A stretch of 64,000 nt of DNA from Bacillus licheniformis DSM 13 = ATCC 14580. Lineage in GTDB: Bacteria; Bacillota; Bacilli; Bacillales; Bacillaceae. A model generated the notes under the pieces. That model worked only from the letters and a program-made list of their open reading frames with translations, was not told where the DNA came from and did no database searches. Below are positions 23,551 through 30,266 of this stretch, piece by piece (positions within the stretch are counted from its first letter, which is position 1; each line of letters starts with the position of its first letter). The stretch is taken from contig NC_006270.3 in the NCBI RefSeq assembly GCF_000011645.1, positions 2,167,501-2,231,500 on the forward strand, written 5' to 3'. A program made the translations under genes and the position numbers.

Positions 23551-24900
23551 TTAAAAGGCGCCCTCAGGGGATCGGAATAAAATATGATCTCTTGCTTCCA
23601 GCGCTTTTTGTCTCACCTTTTCAAGATCTGCATCAACCAGCCGGCCGTTTCGTTTCACCGCTTTTCCTGCGACATATACGGAATCTACATTTCCGGTGTG
23701 CGTGCATTGGACGATGGCCCCCGCCGCATCAGTGAAAGGGAGCAAATTGACGCTGTCCGTTTTCACCATGATAAAGTCAGCTTCTTTGCCTGGGGAAAGC
23801 GAGCCGATTTTATGATCGAGCTTTAGGGCGCGCGCCCCGTCAATGGTAGCCGCTTTCAGGATTTGTTCGGCCGATATGCTCAATTCGGGCCCCGGCATAA
23901 TTCCTTCTCTCAGCAGTTCATCATTGTGCTTTGCGCGTTCTGCTTGAAGAGCAAATTTCATCTGTGCGAAAAGGTCTCCCCCGGTCGATGTGACAACATC
24001 AACCCCAAGCGCAGTAAGAACCCCGTTTTTTAGAGAGAGCCCTGTAACAGGATAGCCGTGCCCCATCATCATCTCAATTTCTGGTGTCACAGATATCGAG
24101 CTTCCGTGAGCCGCAAGCATTTTCATTTCTTCTTCACTCATCGCATTGGCATGCACCATGTTTAAATCGGGACCAAGCAGCCCGGCTTGATTCAGCTTTT
24201 CAATCGAACGATCTTTCGCTCCCCAGTTGCCAAAAGCAATATGCATGCTGCATAAGGCATCCAGTTCCCGGGCCGTTTCGATTTCAAAGACAGATGTCTT
24301 CCATGAAGAAAACTCCGGACCTCGAATTGCAAGCCCCATCGTCAGAAGCTGATCCTTCGATTGAAAATATGCTTTTTTTACCCGTTTCGCTTCGTCCATA
24401 TTCGAAAGATCGCTGTCTCTGTCCCAATATTCGGCGTCACCAGATGTTCCAAAGGCGAATACTGCGCGAATGCCGGCGTCTTTCAGTCCGGCAATCAGCT
24501 GGTCCGTATGATCAGGCGACTCAATCATCGTCCAGTCCAGCAAAGTCGTGACGCCTGCATCGAGCGCCTCAAGCGCTCCTAAATAGTTCGCGGCCCAATC
24601 ATCCTCAGGTCTTCTCATCGACCCATAATTCCCATAATAAATCCGGTTTAAATAGGTTTGCAGGGACCAGTCGGCTCCGATTCCGCGGATCACAGATTCC
24701 CATACGTGGCGGTGCGTATCAACAAATCCAGGCATGATCAGCATATTGGAGGCATCCACAATCTCAGCGTCTCCGGCTTCAATCGACTCGGCAACGTCCA
24801 GAATGACGGAGCCTTCAATCAGCATGTCCCCTTTTTCGAGCGTATGAAGCTGCGGATCAAGCGTCACAATCGTAGCATTTTGAAAAAGCGTTTTTTGCAT
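23551..24900 (-). CDS. Amidohydrolase of the TRZ/ATZ, cytosine-deaminase-like group
   Basis: A 449-residue metal-dependent hydrolase. ATG 24900 (MQKTLFQNATIVTLD) has AAAGGAG upstream; the longer frame is not needed. The composite N-terminal beta domain is followed by the TIM barrel with metal ligands in PGFVDTHRHVWES (HxH), a His in CSMHIAFGNWG, a His in NMVHANAMSEEEM, and the Asp in LGVDVVTSTGGDLF. The C-terminal part returns to the small beta domain (IGSLSPGKEADFIMVKTD). Relatives deaminate or dechlorinate heterocycles such as guanine, S-adenosylhomocysteine or triazines. The substrate is unknown; the protein is cytosolic and a single gene. Confidence 0.85.
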   Translation of the reverse strand: MQKTLFQNATIVTLDPQLHTLEKGDMLIEGSVILDVAESIEAGDAEIVDASNMLIMPGFVDTHRHVWESVIRGIGADWSLQTYLNRIYYGNYGSMRRPEDDWAANYLGALEALDAGVTTLLDWTMIESPDHTDQLIAGLKDAGIRAVFAFGTSGDAEYWDRDSDLSNMDEAKRVKKAYFQSKDQLLTMGLAIRGPEFSSWKTSVFEIETARELDALCSMHIAFGNWGAKDRSIEKLNQAGLLGPDLNMVHANAMSEEEMKMLAAHGSSISVTPEIEMMMGHGYPVTGLSLKNGVLTALGVDVVTSTGGDLFAQMKFALQAERAKHNDELLREGIMPGPELSISAEQILKAATIDGARALKLDHKIGSLSPGKEADFIMVKTDSVNLLPFTDAAGAIVQCTHTGNVDSVYVAGKAVKRNGRLVDADLEKVRQKALEARDHILFRSPEGAF

Positions 24901-25109
24901 AACGGCTCTCCTTTCTTCCCAACCGATTAGAGAAAATAACATCCTATATGTACCATATTAATATAAAAAAGGTATAAATGACATTAATAAGCATTCCGCG
25001 ACTTCGAACTTCGTCTGCATTTTTCATTTTGCCATATACTATTTTTCTGCTGTTCGCTATAACCTATGTTAAACGTTGATATACATGGTAGCTCCCTTAT
25101 AAAATAGGA

Positions 25110-25151
25110 ACAGACCATAAAAGACCCCTGCCGGGTATTTATATGGTCTGT
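25110..25151. terminator. Hairpin downstream of cotD-like gene 1
   Basis: ACAGACCATA pairs with TATGGTCTGT, with an inner GCCGGG/CCC stem. A T-run is weak, so it may act as an RNA end-stabiliser rather than a strict terminator. Confidence 0.5.
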
Positions 25152-25172
25152 GAAAGTACAATTAAGCCTTAA

Positions 25173-25421
25173 TTAATAGCAATGGCCGTAATCCGATTTT
25201 TTTTCATAGCTTTTGCAAGGTTTTCCGCAATGATAGTGTTCATGTGAAACATCTTTATGATGTGAGTAAGTGTGCGGATAGTAATGAACATGTTCATACT
25301 TGTGGTGGTCTATTTTTTTTGTATGCTGTGGATGAATATGAGGAACGACAGATTTTGAGTAATGATGATCCTCACAATATTTCGTAGGGTAAACATGCGG
25401 CTCATGATGTTTGCAATACAT
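25173..25421 (-). CDS. CotD family inner spore coat protein (copy 1)
   Basis: An 82-residue His-, Tyr- and Lys-rich protein. ATG 25421 has AAAGGAG 9 nt upstream. It contains the CotD core YPTKYCEDHHYSKSVVPHIH, PQHTKKIDHHKYEHVHYYPH, and the end GKPCKSY. In B. subtilis CotD is an inner spore coat protein made in the mother cell under sigma-K and GerE. A sigma-K-like -10 box lies 41 nt upstream. A paralogue lies 2.1 kb away (27559-27795). Here the C-terminus is longer (EKKSDYGHCY). Confidence 0.85.
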   Translation of the reverse strand: MYCKHHEPHVYPTKYCEDHHYSKSVVPHIHPQHTKKIDHHKYEHVHYYPHTYSHHKDVSHEHYHCGKPCKSYEKKSDYGHCY

Positions 25422-25461
25422 TCGTACATTCTCCTTTCCCTTTGTTTTATAGATTCACTAG

Positions 25462-25470
25462 TACATTATG
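25462..25470 (-). promoter_or_regulatory. Sigma-K-type -10 box of cotD copy 1
   Basis: On the minus strand CATAATGTA fits the sigma-K -10 consensus CATANNNTA exactly. No AC at the expected -35 spacing is visible. Confidence 0.5.
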
Positions 25471-25656
25471 CTGAAAAGCTAAAGCCCGACTGCATAAGCA
25501 CCTATGCTTTGTCCCTAATTTCGCCCGTTCATTTTCTAAATATCGTTTTTGGAAAATCTGTTTTATGACTATGAAGCATCTGCGGTTGAATCCCATTGCT
25601 TCCAGAGTTAAAAAAAAGACACTAAACGAATATTTTAAATGTTCGCTTAAAGTCCT

Positions 25657-25866
25657 TCACCTCCAATGAACATTGACGGGCTCTGTATGAATATGCAGCT
25701 CTTTTTTTGTATCAAAATGAACAACAAAGCCTCTGATTAATCCATAGAACTTGTTTTTTTCTGTAATTTTCATTACGGTCGCTTCGTCTCTAAATCCTGG
25801 CGGATGGCATCGCTCACCGACGATATATTGCTTTGAATGAACGGTGATTGATTGGATTGACTTCAT
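25657..25866 (-). CDS. 69-residue hypothetical protein
   Basis: ATG 25866 was chosen with AGGGGG upstream. The protein reads MKSIQSITVHSKQYIVGERC, then FRDEATVMKITEKNKFYG and a His-rich end KELHIHTEPVNVHWR. It is predicted all-beta and basic, like a small barrel (SH3-like) protein. No signal peptide. The family is not recognised. It lies between cotD copy 1 and a hydrolase gene, with a possible spore link only by neighbourhood. Confidence 0.5.
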   Translation of the reverse strand: MKSIQSITVHSKQYIVGERCHPPGFRDEATVMKITEKNKFYGLIRGFVVHFDTKKELHIHTEPVNVHWR

Positions 25867-26071
25867 TAAATTCCATTCCCCCTCAGAAACGTCATGCTCC
25901 CCTCTGCTTCTGTGCCAAACGGAGATACACCCCGATAAAAATACTTGCACTTCGGGTATTTTTCACGCTTCAGGGTGCAGAAGCAGTCTCGGTGATTATC
26001 ATCATAACATGATTATCCAAAATATTCCTCTCTGCTTTTTGAACATTATGTGGCAGCTCCTCAATATAAAA

Positions 26072-26854
26072 TCAACCGATAAATTGCGTTAAAATCCGAT
26101 TGAACATTTTGCGTTCCTCCCAGAATGGACCGTGTCCGCTGTATTGAAACGGAACAAGATATGAATTTCTGATTTTGCGGCTGAGCTCCTTTGCTTGTGC
26201 AAACGGAATCACCTTGTCTTGAATACCGTGAATGATTAAGGCTGGAGCAGCGACTTTTTCCGGATCATCATACAGTTTCTCATCTCTCAGCATTTCGATG
26301 ACCGCTTTTGTCGACCAGCCTGCCGCCTGCAATCCCAATTGAAAAAAACAGTCTGAGAACGGTTGTGTAATATATTGAAAGAAAAACGTGTCGGTCACTT
26401 CGCGCATCATCTTGGGACGATCGTTAGACGCTTGCTGAAGCAATTTGGCTGCCGTTTCTTCAGTAAATCCCACAGGCGCCGCCGCATCGATCAAAACCAG
26501 CTTTGAGACCCCAGCGCCCCTATATCGGGACATATAGCGGAGTGCTATGGCGCCGCCGGTTGAATGACCGGCAAGCGTGAAGTTGTTTAATTGAAGCGCC
26601 TCAACGACAGCGCGGATATCATCAGCCAAACGGTTGTAATTATAGCCCGTCGCCGGCTTATCCGAACGCCCGAATCCACGCCAGTCAATGCCGATACAGC
26701 GGTATCCCTTTCGCGAAAGATCGTCAAATTGATATTCAAACTGGAGATGGCTTAATGGCCAGCCGTGCAAAAATACAATGGCTTTGCCGCTTTGAGGATT
26801 GATGTCTTCAACGTACAGATTAACGCTTGGTTCTGCCTCGATAAAATATCCCAT
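26072..26854 (-). CDS. Alpha/beta hydrolase (chloroperoxidase/arylesterase-like)
   Basis: A 260-residue alpha/beta hydrolase. ATG 26854 (MGYFIEAEPSVNLYVED) follows GGGGG. Landmarks: oxyanion HGWPLSHLQFEYQFDDL, nucleophile elbow GHSTGG (Ser about 95), WRGFGRSDKP, acid Asp in IHGIQDKVIPF and His in YSGHGPFWEE. This pattern fits cofactor-free haloperoxidase/arylesterase enzymes that hydrolyse esters or lactones. It is cytosolic with no signal peptide. The natural substrate is unknown. Confidence 0.85.
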   Translation of the reverse strand: MGYFIEAEPSVNLYVEDINPQSGKAIVFLHGWPLSHLQFEYQFDDLSRKGYRCIGIDWRGFGRSDKPATGYNYNRLADDIRAVVEALQLNNFTLAGHSTGGAIALRYMSRYRGAGVSKLVLIDAAAPVGFTEETAAKLLQQASNDRPKMMREVTDTFFFQYITQPFSDCFFQLGLQAAGWSTKAVIEMLRDEKLYDDPEKVAAPALIIHGIQDKVIPFAQAKELSRKIRNSYLVPFQYSGHGPFWEERKMFNRILTQFIG

Positions 26855-26989
26855 GCCGTCGCCCCCGATCATGTCTTTACCATAAGATACTCCCAAGATG
26901 TAAATAGGTGAATGTCTCCGAGGGCTGAACATGAAGAATTTGAAAAGGCGTGACTGGTTAAACTATTTCAAGAAACGGAGGGTTGTTCA

Positions 26990-27481
26990 ATGATGGCACT
27001 TCTGAGAAGTCTGGCGATATCGTTTGTCCTCATTCTGCCTGCGGCAGCGGCCTACGCACAAGTACCTTATCCATGCAGCGTCGTTCTTGATCCAGTCCGA
27101 GATATTCCCAATGCCCGCGGAACGGCTTTAATTGCGAAAGTGAAGAAACCGTATACCGAAGCCCCCGGGAGTCCTGTCAGGGAAAGGCAGAGTGTCGGCA
27201 TCTACGCTGATTGGCTTCCGGACCCTGCTTCATTTGGAGATTATGATCAATTTGAAGGAATTGCCCGGATACCTGACCAGATCAGCTGGCGTTTCACCAT
27301 GCATCAAGTCCAAGAAGACGCGCCGAGCTGGTTTGGCGGAAGTCCTTGGGCGGGCAAATTTGACGAAATATCATCAGAGCTGACTGTGAATACCCAAGTC
27401 GAAGTGCGCCCTTTCAATTCGAAGACGAAAAAGGCCGGCGAAGCTGTTTTGCGTGGGAATTTGCAAGGATGCAGGAGCTAA
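26990..27481 (+). CDS. Secreted protein of unknown function
   Basis: A 163-residue protein. ATG 26990 has GGAGG 8 nt upstream. The signal peptide (LLRSLAISFVLILPAAAAYA, cleavage near AYA-Q) is followed by a mature part with two Cys (PYPCSV near the start, LQGCRS at the end), likely one disulphide tying the ends, and many Trp/Pro (WLPDPASFGDYDQFEGIARI, PSWFGGSPWAGKF). I do not recognise the family. Single gene with its own terminator; GC somewhat higher than its neighbours. Confidence 0.65.
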   Translation: MMALLRSLAISFVLILPAAAAYAQVPYPCSVVLDPVRDIPNARGTALIAKVKKPYTEAPGSPVRERQSVGIYADWLPDPASFGDYDQFEGIARIPDQISWRFTMHQVQEDAPSWFGGSPWAGKFDEISSELTVNTQVEVRPFNSKTKKAGEAVLRGNLQGCRS

Positions 27482-27483
27482 CC

Positions 27484-27529
27484 AAAAAGGCCGTAAAAGC
27501 TCCATGGGGACGCTTCTACGGCCTTTTTT
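27484..27529 (+). terminator. Terminator of the secreted-protein gene
   Basis: AAAAAGGCCGTA with TACGGCCTTTTTT, an extended stem around AGC/GCT. It can also act on the minus strand for cotD copy 2. Confidence 0.8.
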
Positions 27530-27558
27530 CATGTGAAGAATTTTTTCTTCCGGAAAGG

Positions 27559-27795
27559 TTAGTATTTTTCGTAGCGATCGCAAGGTTTACCGCAGTAAGA
27601 GTGGTCATGATAAACCGGCTTATAGCTTGAATAAGAGTGCGGATAATAGTGAACATGTTCGTATTTATGATGATCCACTTTTTTAATATGCTGCGGATGG
27701 ATGTGAGGAACGATCGTTTTAGAGAATCTGTGATCCTCACAGTATCTAGTAGGATGCACAACTGGCGGCAGAACGCGCGGTTTGCAGTAAGACAT
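27559..27795 (-). CDS. cotD: CotD family inner spore coat protein (copy 2)
   Basis: A 78-residue His/Tyr-rich coat protein. ATG 27795 (MSYCKPRVLPPVVHPTRYCE) has GGGAG 8 nt upstream. Core FSKTIVPHIHPQHIKKVDHH and end GKPCDRYEKY. This copy keeps the PPVVHPT start and FSKTIVPHIHPQH block best recalled from B. subtilis CotD, so it is the better candidate for the true orthologue. A sigma-K-type promoter lies upstream with both boxes. Confidence 0.85.
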   Translation of the reverse strand: MSYCKPRVLPPVVHPTRYCEDHRFSKTIVPHIHPQHIKKVDHHKYEHVHYYPHSYSSYKPVYHDHSYCGKPCDRYEKY

Positions 27796-27833
27796 AAGCA
27801 CTTCTCCCTTCCTTAGGTTTCATTCTTCACTAT

Positions 27834-27861
27834 CAGATTATGTTGATTAGCACAAACTTGT
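27834..27861 (-). promoter_or_regulatory. Sigma-K-type promoter of cotD copy 2
   Basis: On the minus strand AC, a 17-nt spacer, then CATAATCTG, near to the CATANNNTA consensus (last base differs). Confidence 0.5.
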
Positions 27862-27968
27862 ACTAATACAAGAAACTAAAAATCCGTCCATTTTCCCCGC
27901 CTTTTTGCTAAAAAGTGTTTCTCAGATGCTATAATAATAAAAATACTATTGAAAATGGAGCTGGACAG

Positions 27969-28592
27969 ATGGACGCGATATCGATCGTTTCTTTTTTGGG
28001 TGCGGCCGTACTGCTAACACTTATGCCGGGCCCTGACAACCTGTTCGTTTTGGCACAGAGCATATCAAAGGGAAAATCGGCCGGTATAGCAACCGCATCC
28101 GGACTATGCACAGGGCTAATCGTCCACATCACGGCGGCTGCAGCAGGCATTTCTGCTGCGATCTATCAATCAGCTGTCGCCTTCTCGATTGTAAAATATG
28201 CAGGTGCAGCCTATCTGCTGTTTTTAGCTTACCAGTCTTTTCGGCAAAAAAGCGCCGGTTTCAACGTTGAAACCAAAGATTCATTGAACCGCAGGGCTTT
28301 ATATCAAAAAGGCGTGGTGATGAACCTATTAAACCCGAAGGTCTCATTGTTCTTCCTTGCCTTTCTTCCGCAATTTATCCACCCCGGCACCTTCAATGTG
28401 ACAACGCAAATGCTTGTTTACGGCATGTTATTTTTGATTCAAGCGTTCGCTATCTTTGTGATGATCAGCCTGTTTGCGGAAAAAGTCGGAGACCGGCTGC
28501 GCAGAAATCCGCAAGCCGCCAAAAAAGTTCATTTGCTGGAAGGGTCTTTGTTCGCTTTGATCGGGCTTAAAATAGCGGTCAGCCAAAGGTAG
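27969..28592 (+). CDS. LysE/RhtB family amino acid exporter
   Basis: A 207-residue membrane protein, ATG 27969 with GGAG 8 nt upstream. Six hydrophobic spans; the family's N-terminal motif LLTLMPGPDNLFVLAQSISK and the central GAAYLLFLAYQSFRQ and NLLNPKVSLFFLAFLPQF are all present. LysE/RhtB proteins export amino acids or derivatives such as homoserine, threonine or lysine, driven by the proton gradient. The substrate is not deducible; no regulator of the LysG type adjoins. Confidence 0.88.
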   Translation: MDAISIVSFLGAAVLLTLMPGPDNLFVLAQSISKGKSAGIATASGLCTGLIVHITAAAAGISAAIYQSAVAFSIVKYAGAAYLLFLAYQSFRQKSAGFNVETKDSLNRRALYQKGVVMNLLNPKVSLFFLAFLPQFIHPGTFNVTTQMLVYGMLFLIQAFAIFVMISLFAEKVGDRLRRNPQAAKKVHLLEGSLFALIGLKIAVSQR

Positions 28593-28602
28593 AACCGCTG
28601 AA

Positions 28603-28629
28603 AAAAGGTATGCAGCCTGCACACCTTTT
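28603..28629 (+). terminator. Terminator of lysE-like gene
   Basis: AAAAGGTATGCAG with GCACACCTTTT shortly after the stop. Confidence 0.7.
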
Positions 28630-28630
28630 C

Positions 28631-29202
28631 CCGGTTTTATTGCTTATAAATGTGACGCGTTTACCATTTCCGCCGTCGTCTTCGTTAGTAAACGGTCTCA
28701 ATGACACGGCGGCATCTCATCCTTAAAACATCGAGGTTCAGTGAAAATGAACAGCCCTGCATTCCGTTTTCGTTTTCAAGTTTGATCGTTTGGGCGGGAA
28801 ATGGTGTTGCGGAAACGAATTGATTTGTTCTTCAGCTGGAGTAGATCACAAGGCTGTCAAATTCTACAGCGCTTTCTTACTATGTTTGATTCCTTCTTCG
28901 TTTCATTGCATAGTGGAGTGCCAGACAATGAGACAAAAATTTAAATACCGTTTTTCTCTATACTCCCCCCTTTCTTTGATGCCAGTATACAAATTTACAG
29001 CCGCTGCGTAATGATGCAAATCGGTTATTTTCCGCTCAATCTAAATGATCAGATCGAATAAAGCGGACTCATTGATCTAGGGACGGCAGATCAGTCAATC
29101 GATAGGTCTGGGTCTTTTTTGATAGAAAATGCCGTTTGCCTGAGGTAAAACGGGATCGTTGATTGGCATATCTGCTATAAAGTCTTCGCTTTTTATCAGC
29201 AA
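28631..29202. other. Gene-poor interval with one unassigned fragment
   Basis: On the minus strand near 28690-28830 a frame without start reads TNQFVSATPFPAQTIKLENE and ends CRRVIETVY before TAA, probably the end of a lost gene. The plus-strand 73-codon frame at 28790 lacks a ribosome site. Nothing else is recognised. Confidence 0.35.
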
Positions 29203-29229
29203 AAAAGACTCGAACAGCGAGTCTTTTCA
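29203..29229. terminator. Hairpin upstream of the S14 gene promoter
   Basis: AAAAGACTCG pairs with CGAGTCTTTT and insulates the following promoter. Confidence 0.7.
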
Positions 29230-29234
29230 ATTTA

Positions 29235-29263
29235 TTTACAAATGATATTTTAAATGTTATAAT
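29235..29263 (+). promoter_or_regulatory. Sigma-A promoter of the extra S14 gene
   Basis: TTTACA, a 17-nt spacer and TATAAT. A 5' untranslated stretch of about 60 nt, very AT-rich, follows. No Zur box (TCGTAATNATTACGA) is seen. Confidence 0.75.
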
Positions 29264-29332
29264 AAATTGTTTACAAAAATAAAATCTATTTTTATTTATA
29301 TAAATCGATAAATGTAAAAGGAGGTAAAAAAG

Positions 29333-29518
29333 ATGGCCAAGACTTCAATGATTGTCAAGCAAAAACGGGAACAAAAGTTCAAAGTCAGAGAGTACACCCG
29401 CTGTGAACGCTGCGGCAGACCGCATTCCGTGATTCGGAAGTTTAAATTGTGCCGCATCTGCTTCCGCGAGCTTGCTTACAAAGGGCATATACCCGGCGTT
29501 AAAAAAGCAAGCTGGTAA
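29333..29518 (+). CDS. rpsN: Ribosomal protein S14, zinc-binding (C+) type, stand-alone copy
   Basis: 61 residues, the full length of type Z S14. AGGAGG is 7-8 nt before ATG. The zinc ribbon is complete: CERCGRPHSVIRKF and CRICFRELAYKGHIPGVKKA. It is a 30S head protein contacting 16S rRNA. Normally this type lies in the S10-spc operon; here it stands alone with its own promoter and terminator, and differs from the recalled B. subtilis RpsN at the N-terminus (MAKTSMIVKQKREQKFKVRE). It is therefore probably a second paralogue. B. subtilis instead carries a zinc-free second S14 induced by zinc lack. Confidence 0.9.
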   Translation: MAKTSMIVKQKREQKFKVREYTRCERCGRPHSVIRKFKLCRICFRELAYKGHIPGVKKASW

Positions 29519-29527
29519 AACGATTTC

Positions 29528-29553
29528 GCCAGCCCAAGAGGCTGGCTTTTTTA
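29528..29553 (+). terminator. Terminator of the S14 gene
   Basis: GCCAGCC with GGCTGGC and then TTTTTT. Confidence 0.85.
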
Positions 29554-29600
29554 TTTAGCTCTGTTAAATTTTAATATTAATACTTTTGTTCAACATCCCT

Positions 29601-30074
29601 TCAGCTCAATAAGAACGATTTAATCAGTTGCTCATTATACACACTAATTGAGTGTAAATTCTCTTTTAATAAGCTATCAGTGATTTGCTTTATTACATTC
29701 GGTTCTCGTAAGCCTTCGTTTTCAAATGTTACAAGGTCATTTACTGTTATCCACTTGCTGTCTGAAATTTCATCTTCTTCGAGATTTAAAGAACCTCCAG
29801 TAACTTCGCCGATAAAATGAAATAAAATAACTTGATTGTTCGTACTACTGATAAAATTATATACACCTGTAGTGGCAATCAGATTTACGTCGAATCCAGT
29901 TTCCTCTTTAACTTCCCTTCGGGCTGAATAGAGAATGTCCTCTCCATATTCGATACGTCCGCCCAGAAAATTCCACTTATTAACAGAAGTAGGTTTATTC
30001 TCTTTTATCATCAAGACTTTATCATCACTAAAGATAGATACACTGGCTACTAAAACAATTCCATTTTGCGACAT
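29601..30074 (-). CDS. Nudix hydrolase
   Basis: A 157-residue protein with a complete Nudix box GRIEYGEDILYSARREVKEE followed by TGF (GX5EX7REUXEEXGU). The N-terminal strand GIVLVASVSIFSDDKVLMIK and the WNFLGG turn are typical. It hydrolyses a nucleoside diphosphate linked to another moiety, using Mg2+; the exact substrate (oxidised nucleotides, NADH, sugars) is unknown. Its AT-rich codons suggest an accessory origin. Single gene, minus strand. Confidence 0.85.
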   Translation of the reverse strand: MSQNGIVLVASVSIFSDDKVLMIKENKPTSVNKWNFLGGRIEYGEDILYSARREVKEETGFDVNLIATTGVYNFISSTNNQVILFHFIGEVTGGSLNLEEDEISDSKWITVNDLVTFENEGLREPNVIKQITDSLLKENLHSISVYNEQLIKSFLLS

Positions 30075-30266
30075 CCATTTCTCCTCAATTTCTTTGGAAA
30101 TGATATTATCTCTATAATATCTGATTCGCTTCTTCTAACAATAACCGCCTTGTTTTTGCTCGCCTTGACAACGATATCGAACGCACGTTCCCATTCTGGT
30201 TATATCAAGGATTCGTATAGGTATCAAATATCAATTTTCCTATATAAAGCCTTTATTTAAAATAAC

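Noticed and set aside
28790..29011. Plus-strand 73-codon frame
   Set aside because: No ribosome site, unlikely composition, and it overlaps a minus-strand remnant.
29264..29332. Zur box before the S14 gene
   Set aside because: The leader is AT-rich but lacks the TCGTAATNATTACGA pattern.
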